From Pseudomonas sp. PD9R (GTDB taxonomy: Bacteria > Pseudomonadota > Gammaproteobacteria > Pseudomonadales > Pseudomonadaceae), in contig NZ_JAHTMR010000002.1 of assembly GCF_019200975.1 (NCBI RefSeq), positions 293,679 through 357,678 on the forward strand: a stretch of DNA of 64,000 nt, read 5' to 3'. Positions 27,233 to 38,090 of this stretch are shown one piece after another. The notes under the pieces were generated by a model that did no database searches, had not been told where the DNA came from, and was given only the letters and a program-made list of their open reading frames with translations. Each line of letters begins with the position of its first letter. The first letter of the stretch is position 1. The position numbers and the translations under genes were made by a program.

Positions 27233-27976
27233 ATGGCTCAGCAGGGCAGTGGTTATCAGGCTCGCTATAAACGCATTCTACTCAAGCTTAGCGGCGAGGC
27301 CCTGATGGGCTCGGAAGAGTTCGGGATCGATCCGAAAGTTCTGGATCGCATGGCGCTTGAAGTTGGCCAACTGGTCGGCATCGGTGTCCAGGTGGGTCTG
27401 GTTATCGGCGGCGGCAACCTGTTCCGCGGTGCGGCACTGAGTGCAGCCGGCATGGATCGGGTCACTGGCGACCACATGGGCATGCTGGCCACTGTGATGA
27501 ACGCCTTGGCCATGCGCGACGCGCTCGAACGTGCCAATATCTCGGCCATCGTGATGTCGGCCATTTCCATGGTTGGCGTGACCGATCACTATGATCGCCG
27601 CAAAGCCATGCGCCACTTGAACTCCAAGGAAGTCGTGATTTTCGCGGCTGGCACTGGCAATCCATTCTTCACTACGGATTCGGCTGCCTGCCTGCGTGCG
27701 ATCGAAATCGACGCCGATGTCGTGCTCAAGGCAACCAAGGTTGATGGTGTCTACACCGCTGACCCATTCAAAGACCCGCATGCCGAGAAGTTCGATCATC
27801 TGACCTACGATGAAGTGCTGGATCGCAAGCTGGGCGTGATGGATCTGACGGCTATTTGCCTGTGCCGCGACCACAAGATGCCGCTGCGCGTATTTAACAT
27901 GAACAAGCCCGGCGCCCTGCTGAATATCGTGCATGGCGGCGCCGAAGGGACCCTGATCGAGGAAGGCCAACAATGA
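27233..27976 (+). CDS. pyrH: UMP kinase
   Basis: PyrH of 247 residues, which makes UDP from UMP with ATP and is controlled by GTP and UTP. The amino-acid-kinase fold motifs LKLSGEAL near the N-terminus and [10 protein letters not shown] are present. GGAGAG lies ten bases before the ATG. Its end overlaps the frr start by four bases (ATGA). Confidence 0.97.
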   Translation: MAQQGSGYQARYKRILLKLSGEALMGSEEFGIDPKVLDRMALEVGQLVGIGVQVGLVIGGGNLFRGAALSAAGMDRVTGDHMGMLATVMNALAMRDALERANISAIVMSAISMVGVTDHYDRRKAMRHLNSKEVVIFAAGTGNPFFTTDSAACLRAIEIDADVVLKATKVDGVYTADPFKDPHAEKFDHLTYDEVLDRKLGVMDLTAICLCRDHKMPLRVFNMNKPGALLNIVHGGAEGTLIEEGQQ

Positions 27977-28530
27977 TCAACGAAATCAAGAAAGACGCTC
28001 AAGAGCGCATGCAGAAATCCCTGGACTCACTGAACCATGCATTTGGTCAGATTCGTACCGGCAAGGCGCACCCAAGCATTTTGGGCAGCGTGATGGTCCC
28101 GTATTACGGGGCCGACACTTCCATCACTCAAGTGGCGAACATCACTGTAAAAGACTCTCGCACCCTGCAGGTCGTGGCATTTGAGCGCAACATGCTCGCA
28201 GCTGTCGACAAGGCTATCCAGAGTGCTGGCCTGAACCTCAATCCGACCAACCTGGGTGAGTTGCTGCTGATCTCCATGCCAGCCCTGACTGAAGAAACCC
28301 GCAAGGGCTTCACCAAGCAGGCGCGTAGCGCAGCTGAAGATGCCCGTGTTGCCGTGCGCAACATCCGCCGTGATGCCTTGGGTGACCTTAAGAAGCTGGT
28401 CAAGGACAAGGAAATCAGCGAAGACGAAGAGCGTCGTGCTGCTGCCGATATCCAGAAGCTGACCGACAAGGCTGAAGCTGACATCGATGCGGCCACCAAG
28501 CAGAAAGAAGCCGACCTGATGGCCGTATAA
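27973..28530 (+). CDS. frr: Ribosome recycling factor
   Basis: RRF of 185 residues, which with EF-G splits the ribosome after termination. The three-helix-bundle sequence is rich in charged coiled coil ([26 protein letters not shown]). It overlaps pyrH by ATGA and is followed 13 bases later by uppS, so pyrH-frr-uppS-cdsA-dxr probably forms one operon. Confidence 0.97.
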   Translation: MINEIKKDAQERMQKSLDSLNHAFGQIRTGKAHPSILGSVMVPYYGADTSITQVANITVKDSRTLQVVAFERNMLAAVDKAIQSAGLNLNPTNLGELLLISMPALTEETRKGFTKQARSAAEDARVAVRNIRRDALGDLKKLVKDKEISEDEERRAAADIQKLTDKAEADIDAATKQKEADLMAV

Positions 28531-28543
28531 GGGTCGCGTTTTC

Positions 28544-29299
28544 ATGGAAAAGACCAAGCAGGTTGCACCGTCTGCGGTGCCGCGCCATGTCGCGATCATC
28601 ATGGATGGTAATAATCGCTGGGCGAAAAAACGCTTTATGCCGGGTGTCGCCGGGCATAAAGCGGGTGTGGACGCGGTTCGTGCGGTCATCGAGGTGTGCG
28701 CTGAGGCGGGGGTCGAAGTATTGACCTTGTTCGCCTTCTCCAGTGAAAACTGGCAGCGCCCGGCCGATGAAGTCAGTGCTTTGATGGATCTGTTCTTCAA
28801 GGCATTGCGCCGCGAGGCCAAGCGCCTCAACGAGAACAACATCAGTTTGCGCATCATTGGCGATCGCTCGCGATTTCATCCCGAGCTTCAGGCTGCCATG
28901 CGTGAAGCCGAGACGATGACTGCCGGGTCCAATCGTTTCATTCTTCAGATCGCAGCCAACTACGGCGGTCAGTGGGATATTGCGCAAGCTGCGCAGCGCC
29001 TGGCGCGGGAAGTTCAGGCCGGGCACCTGCGGCCGGAAGACATCACCCCGGAACTGCTGCAAACCTGTCTGGCCACCGGTGATCTGCCGTTGCCGGATTT
29101 GTGCATCCGTACCGGCGGCGAGCACCGCATCAGTAACTTTCTGCTGTGGCAACTGGCTTACGCCGAGTTGTACTTCTCCGACCTGTTCTGGCCGGACTTC
29201 AAACACGATGCCATGCGTAACGCGCTGGCCGATTTCGCATCTCGCCAGCGCCGCTTCGGTAAAACGAGCGAGCAGGTCGAGGCTGGAGCCCGGGTTTAA
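28544..29299 (+). CDS. uppS: Undecaprenyl diphosphate synthase
   Basis: A cis-prenyltransferase of 251 residues that adds eight isopentenyl units to farnesyl diphosphate to make the C55 lipid carrier for cell-wall and O-antigen synthesis. Catalytic Asp21 is in IIMDGNNRWA; the C-terminal RTGGEHRISNFLLWQ block is also present. It overlaps cdsA by one base. Confidence 0.97.
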   Translation: MEKTKQVAPSAVPRHVAIIMDGNNRWAKKRFMPGVAGHKAGVDAVRAVIEVCAEAGVEVLTLFAFSSENWQRPADEVSALMDLFFKALRREAKRLNENNISLRIIGDRSRFHPELQAAMREAETMTAGSNRFILQIAANYGGQWDIAQAAQRLAREVQAGHLRPEDITPELLQTCLATGDLPLPDLCIRTGGEHRISNFLLWQLAYAELYFSDLFWPDFKHDAMRNALADFASRQRRFGKTSEQVEAGARV

Positions 29300-30105
29300 T
29301 GCTTAAACAACGAATCATCACCGCGCTGATCCTGCTGCCGATTGCCCTGTGCGGTTTTTTCCTGCTCGAAGGTTCCGGTTTTGCACTGTTCATCGGGCTG
29401 GTCGTAACCCTGGGTGCTTGGGAATGGGCGCGCCTGGCGGGCTTCACTGCCCAGCCGATGCGCGTTGCCTATGCCGCTGTTGTCGCGATGATGCTATTTG
29501 TCATGTATGTCCTGCCGGGCCTTGCGCCTTGGGTGCTGGGTGCTTCTGTGCTCTGGTGGGGGATTGCGACTTATCTGGTGCTGACGTATCCGCGATCCAG
29601 CGAGCACTGGGCCAGTGCGGCCTGCAAGCTGGTCATCGGCCTGTTGATTCTGCTGCCGGCTTGGCAAGGTCTGGTCCTGATCAAGCAAGAGCCATTGGGT
29701 AACTGGCTGATCATGGCGGTGATGGTGCTGGTTTGGGGGGCCGATATCGGTGCGTACTTTTCCGGCCGGGCCTTCGGCAAGCGCAAGCTGGCACCGCTGG
29801 TCAGTCCGGGCAAGAGCTGGGAAGGTGTTTACGGTGGCTTGGCTCTGAGTCTGGTCATCACTGTTGTTGTCGGGTTCGTCCGCGACTGGACAGTGGCCGA
29901 ACTGTTCAAAGGCCTGATCGGCGCAGCCGTGATCGTGTTTATCTCGGTCGTAGGTGATCTCACCGAAAGCATGTTCAAGCGCCAGTCAGGTATCAAGGAC
30001 AGCAGTAATCTGCTGCCGGGTCATGGCGGCGTGCTGGACCGGATCGACAGCCTGACCGCGGCAATTCCTGTATTTGCAGTGCTGTTGTGGATGGCAGCGT
30101 CGTGA
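29299..30105 (+). CDS. cdsA: Phosphatidate cytidylyltransferase
   Basis: CDP-diacylglycerol synthase of 268 residues, an inner-membrane enzyme with about eight helices. It activates phosphatidate with CTP. The C-terminal signature [21 protein letters not shown] with the metal-binding aspartates is present. It is coupled to uppS before it (one-base overlap) and to dxr after it (GTGA). Confidence 0.96.
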   Translation: MLKQRIITALILLPIALCGFFLLEGSGFALFIGLVVTLGAWEWARLAGFTAQPMRVAYAAVVAMMLFVMYVLPGLAPWVLGASVLWWGIATYLVLTYPRSSEHWASAACKLVIGLLILLPAWQGLVLIKQEPLGNWLIMAVMVLVWGADIGAYFSGRAFGKRKLAPLVSPGKSWEGVYGGLALSLVITVVVGFVRDWTVAELFKGLIGAAVIVFISVVGDLTESMFKRQSGIKDSSNLLPGHGGVLDRIDSLTAAIPVFAVLLWMAAS

Positions 30106-31292
30106 GTCGCCCACAGCAGATTACTGTTTTGGGGGCGACCGGCTCGATCGGCCTGAGTACGCTTGATGTCATCGCTCGCCATCCCGAGCGTTACCAGGTA
30201 TTTGCCTTGAGCGGCTTCACGCGGGTGAGTGAGCTGTTGGCGCTGTGCGTGCGCCACACTCCGCGATTCGCCGTTGTGCCTGAAGCTGCGACTGCCCGAG
30301 GCTTGCAGGATGATTTGCGTGCGGCAGGACTTTCGACCCGCGTTCTGGTGGGTGAGGAAGGCCTGTGTCAAATCGCTGCTGACCCAGAAGTTGATGCCGT
30401 CATGGCGGCCATCGTCGGCGCTGCGGGCTTGCGTCCGACCTTGGCAGCCGTCGAAGCGGGCAAGAAAATCCTTCTGGCAAACAAAGAAGCGCTGGTCATG
30501 TCCGGTGCATTGTTCATGCAGGCTGTGCGCAAAAGTGGTTCGGTATTGCTGCCGATCGACAGTGAGCACAATGCGATTTTCCAGTGCATGCCACAAGATT
30601 TTGCCCGTGGTCTCGGTGCGGTGGGCGTGCGTCGGATTTTACTGACGGCTTCTGGCGGTCCGTTCCGACAGACACCCATGGCTGAACTGGCGCATGTTTC
30701 TCCCGAGCAGGCATGCGCTCATCCGAACTGGTCCATGGGGCGCAAGATTTCGGTCGATTCGGCCAGCATGATGAACAAGGGACTCGAATTGATCGAGGCC
30801 TGCTGGCTGTTCGATGCCAAGCCGTCCCAGGTCGAAGTGGTGATTCACCCGCAGAGCGTGATTCATTCGCTGGTCGACTATGTCGATGGCTCGGTGTTGG
30901 CCCAATTGGGTAATCCGGACATGCGCACACCGATCGCCAATGCACTGGCCTGGCCGGAGCGCATCGATTCGGGTGTGGCACCGCTTGATTTGTTTGCCAT
31001 TGCGCGTCTGGACTTCCAGGCACCGGATGAAGAACGCTTCCCTTGTCTGCGCCTGGCTCGTCAGGCAGCTGAAGCTGGCAACAGCGCGCCGGCCATGCTG
31101 AATGCAGCGAATGAAGTGGCAGTGGCGGCCTTTCTCGACGGACGGGTTCGTTACCCGGAAATCGCGAGTATCATCGAGGAAACATTGAATCTCGAACCTG
31201 TGGTAGCAGTGGATGATCTCGAGGCAGTGTTCACGGCAGATGCGAAGGCGCGTGTGCTGGCCGAACAATGGTTGAGTCGTCAGGGGCGATAA
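30102..31292 (+). CDS. dxr: 1-deoxy-D-xylulose 5-phosphate reductoisomerase
   Basis: DXR of 396 residues, which commits carbon to the methylerythritol phosphate pathway of isoprenoid synthesis using NADPH. The nucleotide site [26 protein letters not shown], the metal and substrate block [11 protein letters not shown], and the flexible-loop [10 protein letters not shown] are all seen. The GTG at 30102 is chosen because it overlaps the cdsA stop as GTGA and gives the usual N-terminus; another GTG at 30087 is in frame. Confidence 0.95.
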   Translation: MSRPQQITVLGATGSIGLSTLDVIARHPERYQVFALSGFTRVSELLALCVRHTPRFAVVPEAATARGLQDDLRAAGLSTRVLVGEEGLCQIAADPEVDAVMAAIVGAAGLRPTLAAVEAGKKILLANKEALVMSGALFMQAVRKSGSVLLPIDSEHNAIFQCMPQDFARGLGAVGVRRILLTASGGPFRQTPMAELAHVSPEQACAHPNWSMGRKISVDSASMMNKGLELIEACWLFDAKPSQVEVVIHPQSVIHSLVDYVDGSVLAQLGNPDMRTPIANALAWPERIDSGVAPLDLFAIARLDFQAPDEERFPCLRLARQAAEAGNSAPAMLNAANEVAVAAFLDGRVRYPEIASIIEETLNLEPVVAVDDLEAVFTADAKARVLAEQWLSRQGR

Positions 31293-31345
31293 GTGCTGCA
31301 ATGTGTGGGTCCATGCGGCACCGGATAGGATTGCGGAGAAAGTAG

Positions 31346-32698
31346 ATGAGCGCGCTCTATATGATTGTCGGCACCCTGGTAGCGTTGGGTGTGCTGGTCA
31401 CCTTCCACGAGTTCGGCCATTTTTGGGTCGCGCGTCGCTGTGGAGTCAAAGTGCTGCGCTTCTCTGTAGGCTTCGGAATGCCGCTGCTGCGCTGGCACGA
31501 CAAGAAAGGCACTGAGTTCGTGGTGGCTGCCATTCCATTGGGCGGCTACGTAAAGATGCTCGACGAGCGTGAAGGCGAAGTGCCGGCCGATCAGCTCGAT
31601 CAATCCTTCAATCGCAAATCCGTTCGTCAGCGTATCGCTATCGTGGCGGCCGGGCCGATTGCCAACTTTCTGTTGGCGATGGTGTTTTTCTGGGTACTGG
31701 CCATGCTGGGTAGCGAGCAAGTGCGCCCGGTCATTGGTGCCATTGAATCCGGCAGCATCGCCGCCAAGGGGGGCTTGAGCCCAGGCCAGGAAATTATCTC
31801 CATCGACGGTGAACCGACTTCCGGTTGGGCGGCAGTGAATTTGCAATTGGTACGCCGTCTTGGTGAAAGTGGTGCCCTTCAGGTGCTTGTCCGTGATCAA
31901 GGCTCCACGGTCGATTCGCCCCGTGAGCTGGCATTGGATAAATGGCTCAAGGGGGCTGACGAGCCTGATCCGATTCGTTCGCTGGGTATTCGTCCTTGGC
32001 GTCCGGCGCTGCCGCCGATTCTGGCTGAGCTCGATCCGAAGGGGCCGGCGCAGACCGCAGGGCTGAAAACCGGTGACCGCCTGCTGGCACTTGATGGCAA
32101 AGCGCTGGATGACTGGCAGCAGGTAGTCGATACGGTCCGTATGCATCCGGATACCAAAATCATGCTGCGCGTCGAGCGCGATGGTGCTCAAATCGACGTC
32201 CCCGTCACGCTGGCTGCGCGTGGCGAGAGCAAGGCGCCAAGTGGTTACCTGGGGGCAGGGGTGAAAGCGGTCGATTGGCCGCCGGAGATGATTCGCGAGG
32301 TCAGCTTCGGTCCTGTGGCCGCGATTGGAGAGGGGGCTCGACGCACCTGGACCATGAGCGTGCTGACCCTCGATTCGCTCAAGAAAATGTTGTTCGGCGA
32401 GCTCTCGGTAAAAAACTTGAGTGGACCGATAACCATTGCTAAAGTGGCGGGCGCTTCGGCCCAGTCGGGTGTCGCAGATTTCCTGAATTTCCTTGCTTAT
32501 CTGAGTATTAGCTTGGGGGTTCTGAATTTGCTGCCCATTCCTGTGCTGGATGGGGGGCATTTGTTGTTTTATCTGATCGAGTGGGCGCGTGGTCGTCCCT
32601 TGTCAGATCGGGTGCAAGGTTGGGGGATACAGATAGGCATCAGTTTGGTGGTCGGAGTGATGTTGCTTGCTCTGGTCAATGATCTGGGTCGTCTGTAA
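31346..32698 (+). CDS. rseP: Site-2 intramembrane protease RseP
   Basis: A zinc protease of 450 residues in the inner membrane. It makes the second cut in an anti-sigma factor (RseA/MucA type), releasing the envelope-stress sigma factor (AlgU in Pseudomonas). The zinc motif HEFGH starts at His21 in the first helix, two PDZ domains lie at about 130-300, and the third-ligand motif NLLPIPVLDGG is near the C-terminus. It sits between dxr and bamA as usual; a terminator-like hairpin follows it. Confidence 0.96.
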   Translation: MSALYMIVGTLVALGVLVTFHEFGHFWVARRCGVKVLRFSVGFGMPLLRWHDKKGTEFVVAAIPLGGYVKMLDEREGEVPADQLDQSFNRKSVRQRIAIVAAGPIANFLLAMVFFWVLAMLGSEQVRPVIGAIESGSIAAKGGLSPGQEIISIDGEPTSGWAAVNLQLVRRLGESGALQVLVRDQGSTVDSPRELALDKWLKGADEPDPIRSLGIRPWRPALPPILAELDPKGPAQTAGLKTGDRLLALDGKALDDWQQVVDTVRMHPDTKIMLRVERDGAQIDVPVTLAARGESKAPSGYLGAGVKAVDWPPEMIREVSFGPVAAIGEGARRTWTMSVLTLDSLKKMLFGELSVKNLSGPITIAKVAGASAQSGVADFLNFLAYLSISLGVLNLLPIPVLDGGHLLFYLIEWARGRPLSDRVQGWGIQIGISLVVGVMLLALVNDLGRL

Positions 32699-32716
32699 CG
32701 TCGCTGAATTGCGAAT

Positions 32717-32743
32717 CTGCCGCATTTTGCGGCAGTTTGTTTA
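32717..32743 (+). terminator. Terminator-like hairpin between rseP and bamA
   Basis: A perfect stem CTGCCGC / GCGGCAG with loop ATTTT is followed by TTTGTTTATT. It lies 28 bases before the bamA start and could trim read-through into bamA. Confidence 0.7.
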
Positions 32744-32770
32744 TTGCCAGTTGGAATAAGAAAGGACTTC

Positions 32771-35158
32771 ATGAAACGTCTGCTGCTAACTGCGGTTCTC
32801 ACCGTATTGATGATCGCCGAAGTTCACGCCGAGTCCTTCACTATCTCTGATATTCGCGTCAATGGCCTCCAGCGGGTCTCCGCGGGTAGCGTCTTTGGTG
32901 CTTTGCCGTTGAACGTCGGTGAACAGGCGGATGATCGTCGCCTGGTGGAATCCACTCGTGCGTTGTTCAAAACCGGTTTCTTTCAAGATATCCAGCTGGG
33001 CCGCGATGGCAACGTCCTGGTCATCACGGTAGTCGAACGTCCTTCGGTTGCAAGTATCGAGATCGAAGGTAACAAGGCGATCTCCACTGAGGACCTGATG
33101 AAGGGCCTCAAGCAATCCGGTCTGGCCGAAGGCGAGATCTTCCAGCGTGCCACCCTTGAAGGTGTGCGTAACGAACTGCAGCGCCAGTACGTTGCTCAGG
33201 GTCGCTACTCGGCTACCGTCGACACCGAAGTGGTGCCGCAGCCGCGTAACCGCGTCGGTTTGAAGGTCAACATCAACGAAGGTACCGTAGCGGCTATCCA
33301 GCACATCAACGTGGTGGGTAACACCGTCTTCCCTGATGAAGACTTGATCGACCTGTTCGAACTCAAGACTACCAACTGGCTGTCGTTCTTCAAGAACGAC
33401 GACAAGTACGCTCGTGAAAAACTCTCCGGTGACCTGGAGCGTTTGCGCTCCTACTATCTGGACCGTGGCTATATCAACATGGATATCGCTTCGACCCAGG
33501 TGTCCATCACCCCGGACAAGAAGCACGTCTATATCACTGTCAACATCAACGAAGGCGAAAAGTACACCGTACGTGACGTCAAGTTGAGCGGCGACCTGAA
33601 AGTCCCTGAAGACCAGGTCAAGTCCCTGTTGCTGGTACAGAAAGGTCAGGTGTTCTCGCGCAAGCTGATGACCACTACCTCTGAACTGATCACTCGTCGT
33701 CTGGGTAACGAAGGCTATACCTTCGCCAACGTCAACGGTGTGCCGCAGCCGCATGATGAAGACCACACGGTAGACATCATGTTCGCTGTCGATCCGGGCA
33801 AGCGTGCTTACGTCAACCGCATCAACTTCCGTGGCAACACCAAGTCCGAGGACGAAGTGTTGCGTCGTGAAATGCGTCAGATGGAAGGTGGTTGGGCTTC
33901 GACCTACCTGATCGACCAATCCAAGACTCGTCTGGAGCGTCTGGGCTTCTTCAAGGAAGTCAACGTTGAAACCCCGGCCGTACCGGGTGTGGATGACCAG
34001 GTTGACGTTAACTACAGCGTTGAAGAGCAAGCGTCCGGGTCGATTACCGCCAGCGTCGGTTTTGCCCAGAGCGCCGGCCTGATCCTTGGTGGCTCGATCA
34101 CCCAGAACAACTTCCTGGGTACCGGTAACAAGGTCAGCATCGGTTTGACCCGCAGCCAATACCAGAGTCGTTATAACTTCGGTTATGTCGACCCGTACTG
34201 GACTGCTGATGGCGTCAGCCTGGGTTACAACGCTTTCTACCGTACCACCGACTACAAAGACCTCGACGTCGATGTAGCCAGCTATGCAGTAGACAGCCTG
34301 GGTGCAGGCGTGAGCGTCGGTTACCCGATCAGCGAGACTTCGCGTCTGACCTTCGGCCTGACTGCACAGCAAGACAAGATCAAGACTGGCGTTTACACCG
34401 TCGACGAGATCTTCGACTTCGTTAACAGGGAAGGCGACGAGTACCTGAACTTCAAGGCTTCGGCCGGTTGGTCCGAGTCGACCCTGAACAAAGGCGTGCT
34501 CGCAACGCGTGGTCACTCCCAAAGCCTGGTGCTGGAAACCACGACTCCGGGTAGCGACTTGTCGTTCTTCAAACTCGACTACCGTGGCCAGTTGTTCCAG
34601 CCTTTGAGCGAGAACTACACCGTGCGCCTGCATACCGAATTGGGTTATGGCGATGGTTACGGTTCGACCGATGGCTTGCCATTCTATGAAAACTACTATG
34701 CTGGTGGTTTCAACTCGGTTCGTGGCTTCAAGGACAGTACCTTGGGCCCACGCAGTACCCCGAGTCGTGGCCAGGCTGTAACGGGTAACGCCGGTACTCA
34801 AGCTGACCCGGACCAGGACCCGCTGCCGTTCGGTGGTAACGTCCTGATTCAGGGCGGTGTGGAAGTTCTGTTCCCTCTGCCGTTCGTCAAGGACCAGCGC
34901 TCCCTGCGTACTTCGGTATTCTGGGATGTGGGTAACGTATTCGACTCCAAGTGCTCGGACTCCACGAACACCGATGGCGTTAAGTCCAACACACAATGCA
35001 ACGACATTAGCCTCAGCAATATGGCCAGTTCCGTCGGTGTAGGTGTGACCTGGGTTACCGCGCTGGGTCCTCTGAGTTTCGCGTTGGCCATGCCAGTCAA
35101 GAAACCGGATGATGCTGATACTCAAGTGTTCCAATTCTCCCTCGGCCAGACGTTCTAA
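32771..35158 (+). CDS. bamA: Outer-membrane protein assembly factor BamA
   Basis: BamA of 795 residues, the core of the machine that folds beta-barrel proteins into the outer membrane. It has a signal peptide (to about residue 22, VHAES), five POTRA repeats to about 425, and a 16-strand barrel ending in a phenylalanine-terminated last strand (QFSLGQTF). The conserved loop-6 motif VRGF is present in FNSVRGFKDS. The ATG at 32771 has AAAGGA six bases upstream. It has the codon bias of abundant proteins. Confidence 0.98.
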   Translation: MKRLLLTAVLTVLMIAEVHAESFTISDIRVNGLQRVSAGSVFGALPLNVGEQADDRRLVESTRALFKTGFFQDIQLGRDGNVLVITVVERPSVASIEIEGNKAISTEDLMKGLKQSGLAEGEIFQRATLEGVRNELQRQYVAQGRYSATVDTEVVPQPRNRVGLKVNINEGTVAAIQHINVVGNTVFPDEDLIDLFELKTTNWLSFFKNDDKYAREKLSGDLERLRSYYLDRGYINMDIASTQVSITPDKKHVYITVNINEGEKYTVRDVKLSGDLKVPEDQVKSLLLVQKGQVFSRKLMTTTSELITRRLGNEGYTFANVNGVPQPHDEDHTVDIMFAVDPGKRAYVNRINFRGNTKSEDEVLRREMRQMEGGWASTYLIDQSKTRLERLGFFKEVNVETPAVPGVDDQVDVNYSVEEQASGSITASVGFAQSAGLILGGSITQNNFLGTGNKVSIGLTRSQYQSRYNFGYVDPYWTADGVSLGYNAFYRTTDYKDLDVDVASYAVDSLGAGVSVGYPISETSRLTFGLTAQQDKIKTGVYTVDEIFDFVNREGDEYLNFKASAGWSESTLNKGVLATRGHSQSLVLETTTPGSDLSFFKLDYRGQLFQPLSENYTVRLHTELGYGDGYGSTDGLPFYENYYAGGFNSVRGFKDSTLGPRSTPSRGQAVTGNAGTQADPDQDPLPFGGNVLIQGGVEVLFPLPFVKDQRSLRTSVFWDVGNVFDSKCSDSTNTDGVKSNTQCNDISLSNMASSVGVGVTWVTALGPLSFALAMPVKKPDDADTQVFQFSLGQTF

Positions 35159-35203
35159 GCGTCTGACCCAAGATAACGACAATGGATTTTGTAGGAGTGC
35201 ATC

Positions 35204-35707
35204 GTGCGTAAGTTGACTCAATTGGTTCTCCTGGCTTCCGTATTGGTAGCAGGTCCGGCTTTTGCCGACATGAAAATCGCTGTTCTGAACTATCAGATGG
35301 CCCTGCTGGAATCCGATGCGGCCAAGAAATACGCCGTGGATGCCGAGAAAAAATTTGGTCCGCAACTGACCAAACTCAAAACTCTGGAAAGCAGTGCCAA
35401 GGGTATCCAGGACCGCCTGATGGCCGGTGGCGACAAAATGCAGCAAGGCGAGCGTGAGCGTCTGGAGCTTGAGTTCAAGCAAAAGGCTCGCGACTTCCAG
35501 TTCCAGTCCAAGGAATTGAATGAAGCAAAAGCCGTCGCTGACCGTGAAATGCTGAAGCAGCTCAAGCCGAAACTGGACAGCGCTGTAGAAGAAGTCATCA
35601 AGAAAGGTGCTTTTGACCTGGTCTTCGAGCGTGGCGCAGTGATTGATGTCAAACCTCAGTACGACATCACGCGCCAGGTTATCGAGCGCATGAATCAGCT
35701 GAAGTAA
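35204..35707 (+). CDS. skp: Periplasmic chaperone Skp/OmpH
   Basis: A protein of 167 residues starting at GTG (35204) with TAGGAG seven bases before. The signal peptide ends at GPAFA. The mature part is a long charged helical region, as in the tentacles of the Skp trimer that carries unfolded outer-membrane proteins to the Bam complex. Its place after bamA fits. It is followed three bases later by lpxD. Confidence 0.95.
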   Translation: MRKLTQLVLLASVLVAGPAFADMKIAVLNYQMALLESDAAKKYAVDAEKKFGPQLTKLKTLESSAKGIQDRLMAGGDKMQQGERERLELEFKQKARDFQFQSKELNEAKAVADREMLKQLKPKLDSAVEEVIKKGAFDLVFERGAVIDVKPQYDITRQVIERMNQLK

Positions 35708-35710
35708 TCC

Positions 35711-36766
35711 ATGACCGCGACTATCAAGCTCGGCCAGCTGGCCGAGTTCCTTGGCGCCACGCTACGTGGTGACCCGGAGAAAGCAATTACTGGGCTAGCC
35801 ACCGTGCAGGAGGCTGGCCCAACTCAGTTGAGCTTTCTCGCAAACCCCCAATACCGTAAATACCTGGCAGGCAGTCAGGCTGCAGCCTTGTTGCTGAAAG
35901 CCGCTGATGCTGAAGGGTTTGCCGGTAATGCGCTGGTGGTGCCTGATCCATACGCCGCCTATGCGCGCATTTCTCATCTGTTCGACCCCAAGCCCAAGGC
36001 ACCTGCCGGTATTCATCCGACGGCAGTGATTGCGGCGGACGCGGTGGTCGACCCGGCGGCGAGTATCGGTGCTTTTGCCGTAATCGAAAGTGCGGCGCAT
36101 ATTGCAGCGGGCGCGACCATTGGCGCGCATTGCTTCATCGGTGCCCGTAGCGTCATCGGCGAAGGTGGCTGGCTCGCACCGCGGGTCACGCTCTATCACG
36201 ACGTGCGCGTAGGCAAACGAGTAGTCATTCAATCCGGTGCCGTGCTCGGTGGCGAAGGTTTCGGTTTTGCCAACGAGAAGGGTATTTGGCAGAAAATTGC
36301 CCAGATTGGCGGTGTGCTGGTCGGTGACGACGTTGAGATTGGCGTGAACACCGCCATCGACCGTGGCGCACTGGCCGATACCATCATTGGCAATGGCGTT
36401 AAGCTCGACAATCAGATTCAGATCGCCCACAACGTCCAGATCGGTGATCACACCGCCATGGCGGCTTGCGTGGGGATTTCCGGCAGCACCAAGATCGGCA
36501 AGCATTGCATGCTCGCCGGTGGCGTAGGGCTGGTGGGGCATATCGATGTTTGCGACAACGTGTTCATCACCGGGATGACCATGGTGACTCACTCGATCAC
36601 CGAGCCGGGTGCCTATTCTTCCGGTACGGCAATGCAGCCAGCGGCCGAGTGGCGCAAAAGCGCGGCCCGTATCCGTCAGCTCGATGACATCGCGCGGCGT
36701 TTGCGACAGCTGGAAAAGCAAGTAGGGGAAGTGACCCCTGACGGTAATGCTTCATCAGATGGCTGA
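35711..36766 (+). CDS. lpxD: UDP-3-O-(3-hydroxyacyl)glucosamine N-acyltransferase
   Basis: LpxD of 351 residues, the third step of lipid A synthesis. A small N-terminal uridine-binding domain (to about 100) is followed by hexapeptide repeats of a left-handed beta helix and a C-terminal helix (RLRQLEKQ). The catalytic histidine is in [15 protein letters not shown]. It is three bases after skp and begins the lpxD-fabZ-lpxA-lpxB cluster. Confidence 0.97.
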   Translation: MTATIKLGQLAEFLGATLRGDPEKAITGLATVQEAGPTQLSFLANPQYRKYLAGSQAAALLLKAADAEGFAGNALVVPDPYAAYARISHLFDPKPKAPAGIHPTAVIAADAVVDPAASIGAFAVIESAAHIAAGATIGAHCFIGARSVIGEGGWLAPRVTLYHDVRVGKRVVIQSGAVLGGEGFGFANEKGIWQKIAQIGGVLVGDDVEIGVNTAIDRGALADTIIGNGVKLDNQIQIAHNVQIGDHTAMAACVGISGSTKIGKHCMLAGGVGLVGHIDVCDNVFITGMTMVTHSITEPGAYSSGTAMQPAAEWRKSAARIRQLDDIARRLRQLEKQVGEVTPDGNASSDG

Positions 36767-36874
36767 TACCATTTCCATATCAAGTGTGCACAGCCGCTAG
36801 ACTGCGTCCTTGATTTGCTAGAGGAGTGCGCGTCAGTCGCGCGCTCCCAATCTTTACATAGGCTTCCCCCCGAA

Positions 36875-37315
36875 ATGATGGACATCAACGAGATTCGCGA
36901 ATACCTGCCTCACCGTTACCCGTTCCTGCTGGTGGACCGGGTCGTGGATCTGGATGTGGAAGGCAAGCGCATTCGCGCCTACAAGAATGTCAGCATCAAC
37001 GAACCGTTCTTCAATGGCCACTTCCCTGCGCATCCAATCATGCCGGGCGTATTGATCATCGAAGCGATGGCTCAGGCTGCCGGGATCCTTGGTTTCAAAA
37101 TGCTCGACGTGAAACCGGCCGATGGCACCCTTTACTACTTCGTCGGTTCCGACAAGCTGCGTTTCCGTCAGCCGGTGTTGCCGGGCGATCAACTGATTCT
37201 TGAAGCCAAGTTCCTGAGCTGCAAGCGTCAGATCTGGAAGTTCGAGTGCCAGGCTTCGGTCGATGGCAAGCCTGTCTGCTCGGCTGAAATCATCTGCGCG
37301 GAACGCAAACTATGA
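36875..37315 (+). CDS. fabZ: 3-hydroxyacyl-ACP dehydratase FabZ
   Basis: A hot-dog-fold enzyme of 146 residues that removes water from 3-hydroxyacyl-ACP in fatty-acid elongation. His49 in NGHFPAHP and Glu63 in IIEAMAQ are the catalytic pair, at the expected numbers when the first of two adjacent ATGs (36875) is used. The longer open frame to 36815 is not conserved. It overlaps lpxA by four bases; both draw on the same hydroxyacyl-ACP pool, so it balances membrane fatty acids against lipid A. Confidence 0.97.
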   Translation: MMDINEIREYLPHRYPFLLVDRVVDLDVEGKRIRAYKNVSINEPFFNGHFPAHPIMPGVLIIEAMAQAAGILGFKMLDVKPADGTLYYFVGSDKLRFRQPVLPGDQLILEAKFLSCKRQIWKFECQASVDGKPVCSAEIICAERKL

Positions 37316-38088
37316 GTTTGATTGACCCTCGCGCAATCATCGATCCGACAGCCATCCTGGCTGACGGTGTCGAGGTCGGCCCGTGGTCGATCGTCGGCGC
37401 AGGTGTGGAAATCGGCGAGGGAACAGTGATCGGGCCGCACGTGATTCTCAAAGGTTCGACCCGAATCGGAAAGCATAACCGCATCTACCAGTTCTCTTCG
37501 GTAGGCGAGGACACGCCCGATCTTAAATACAAGGGCGAAGAAACCCGCCTGGTGATTGGTGATCACAACGTTATCCGCGAAGGCGTAACGATTCACCGTG
37601 GGACCATTCAGGACCGCTCGGAAACGACCCTGGGTGATCACAACCTGATCATGGCCTATGCCCACATTGGCCACGACAGTGTCATCGGCAATCATTGCAT
37701 TCTGGTCAACAACACCGCGCTTGCTGGTCATGTGCATGTTGAAGACTGGGCGATCCTCTCCGGTTTTACTCTGGTTCACCAGTATTGCCACATCGGTGCC
37801 CATAGCTTTTCCGGCATGGGGACCGCTATCGGCAAAGACGTTCCCGCGTACGTTACGGTGTTCGGCAATCCGGCCGAAGCCCGCAGCATGAACTTCGAGG
37901 GTATGCGCCGTCGTGGTTTCAGCGAAGACGCGATCCATGCCTTGCGTCGTGCCTATAAGGTGGTTTATCGCCAGGGCCTGACGGTCGAGCAAGCGCTCAT
38001 CGAGCTGTCTGAACCCTCGGCACAGTTCCCGGAAGTCGCGGTGTTCCGTGACTCCATCCAGTCTTCGACCCGCGGCATTACCCGCTAA
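37312..38088 (+). CDS. lpxA: UDP-N-acetylglucosamine O-acyltransferase
   Basis: LpxA of 258 residues, the first step of lipid A synthesis, adding a 3-hydroxyacyl chain to UDP-GlcNAc. It is a left-handed beta helix of hexapeptide repeats with the catalytic histidine in [12 protein letters not shown] and a C-terminal helical part. It is coupled to fabZ (ATGA overlap) and followed two bases later by lpxB. Confidence 0.97.
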   Translation: MSLIDPRAIIDPTAILADGVEVGPWSIVGAGVEIGEGTVIGPHVILKGSTRIGKHNRIYQFSSVGEDTPDLKYKGEETRLVIGDHNVIREGVTIHRGTIQDRSETTLGDHNLIMAYAHIGHDSVIGNHCILVNNTALAGHVHVEDWAILSGFTLVHQYCHIGAHSFSGMGTAIGKDVPAYVTVFGNPAEARSMNFEGMRRRGFSEDAIHALRRAYKVVYRQGLTVEQALIELSEPSAQFPEVAVFRDSIQSSTRGITR

Positions 38089-38090
38089 TC

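Noticed and set aside
32786..35482. Long open frame of 898 codons opposite bamA and skp
   Set aside because: It is the antisense shadow of strongly biased genes; no ribosome site, no recognisable domain, and it spans two genes and a gap.
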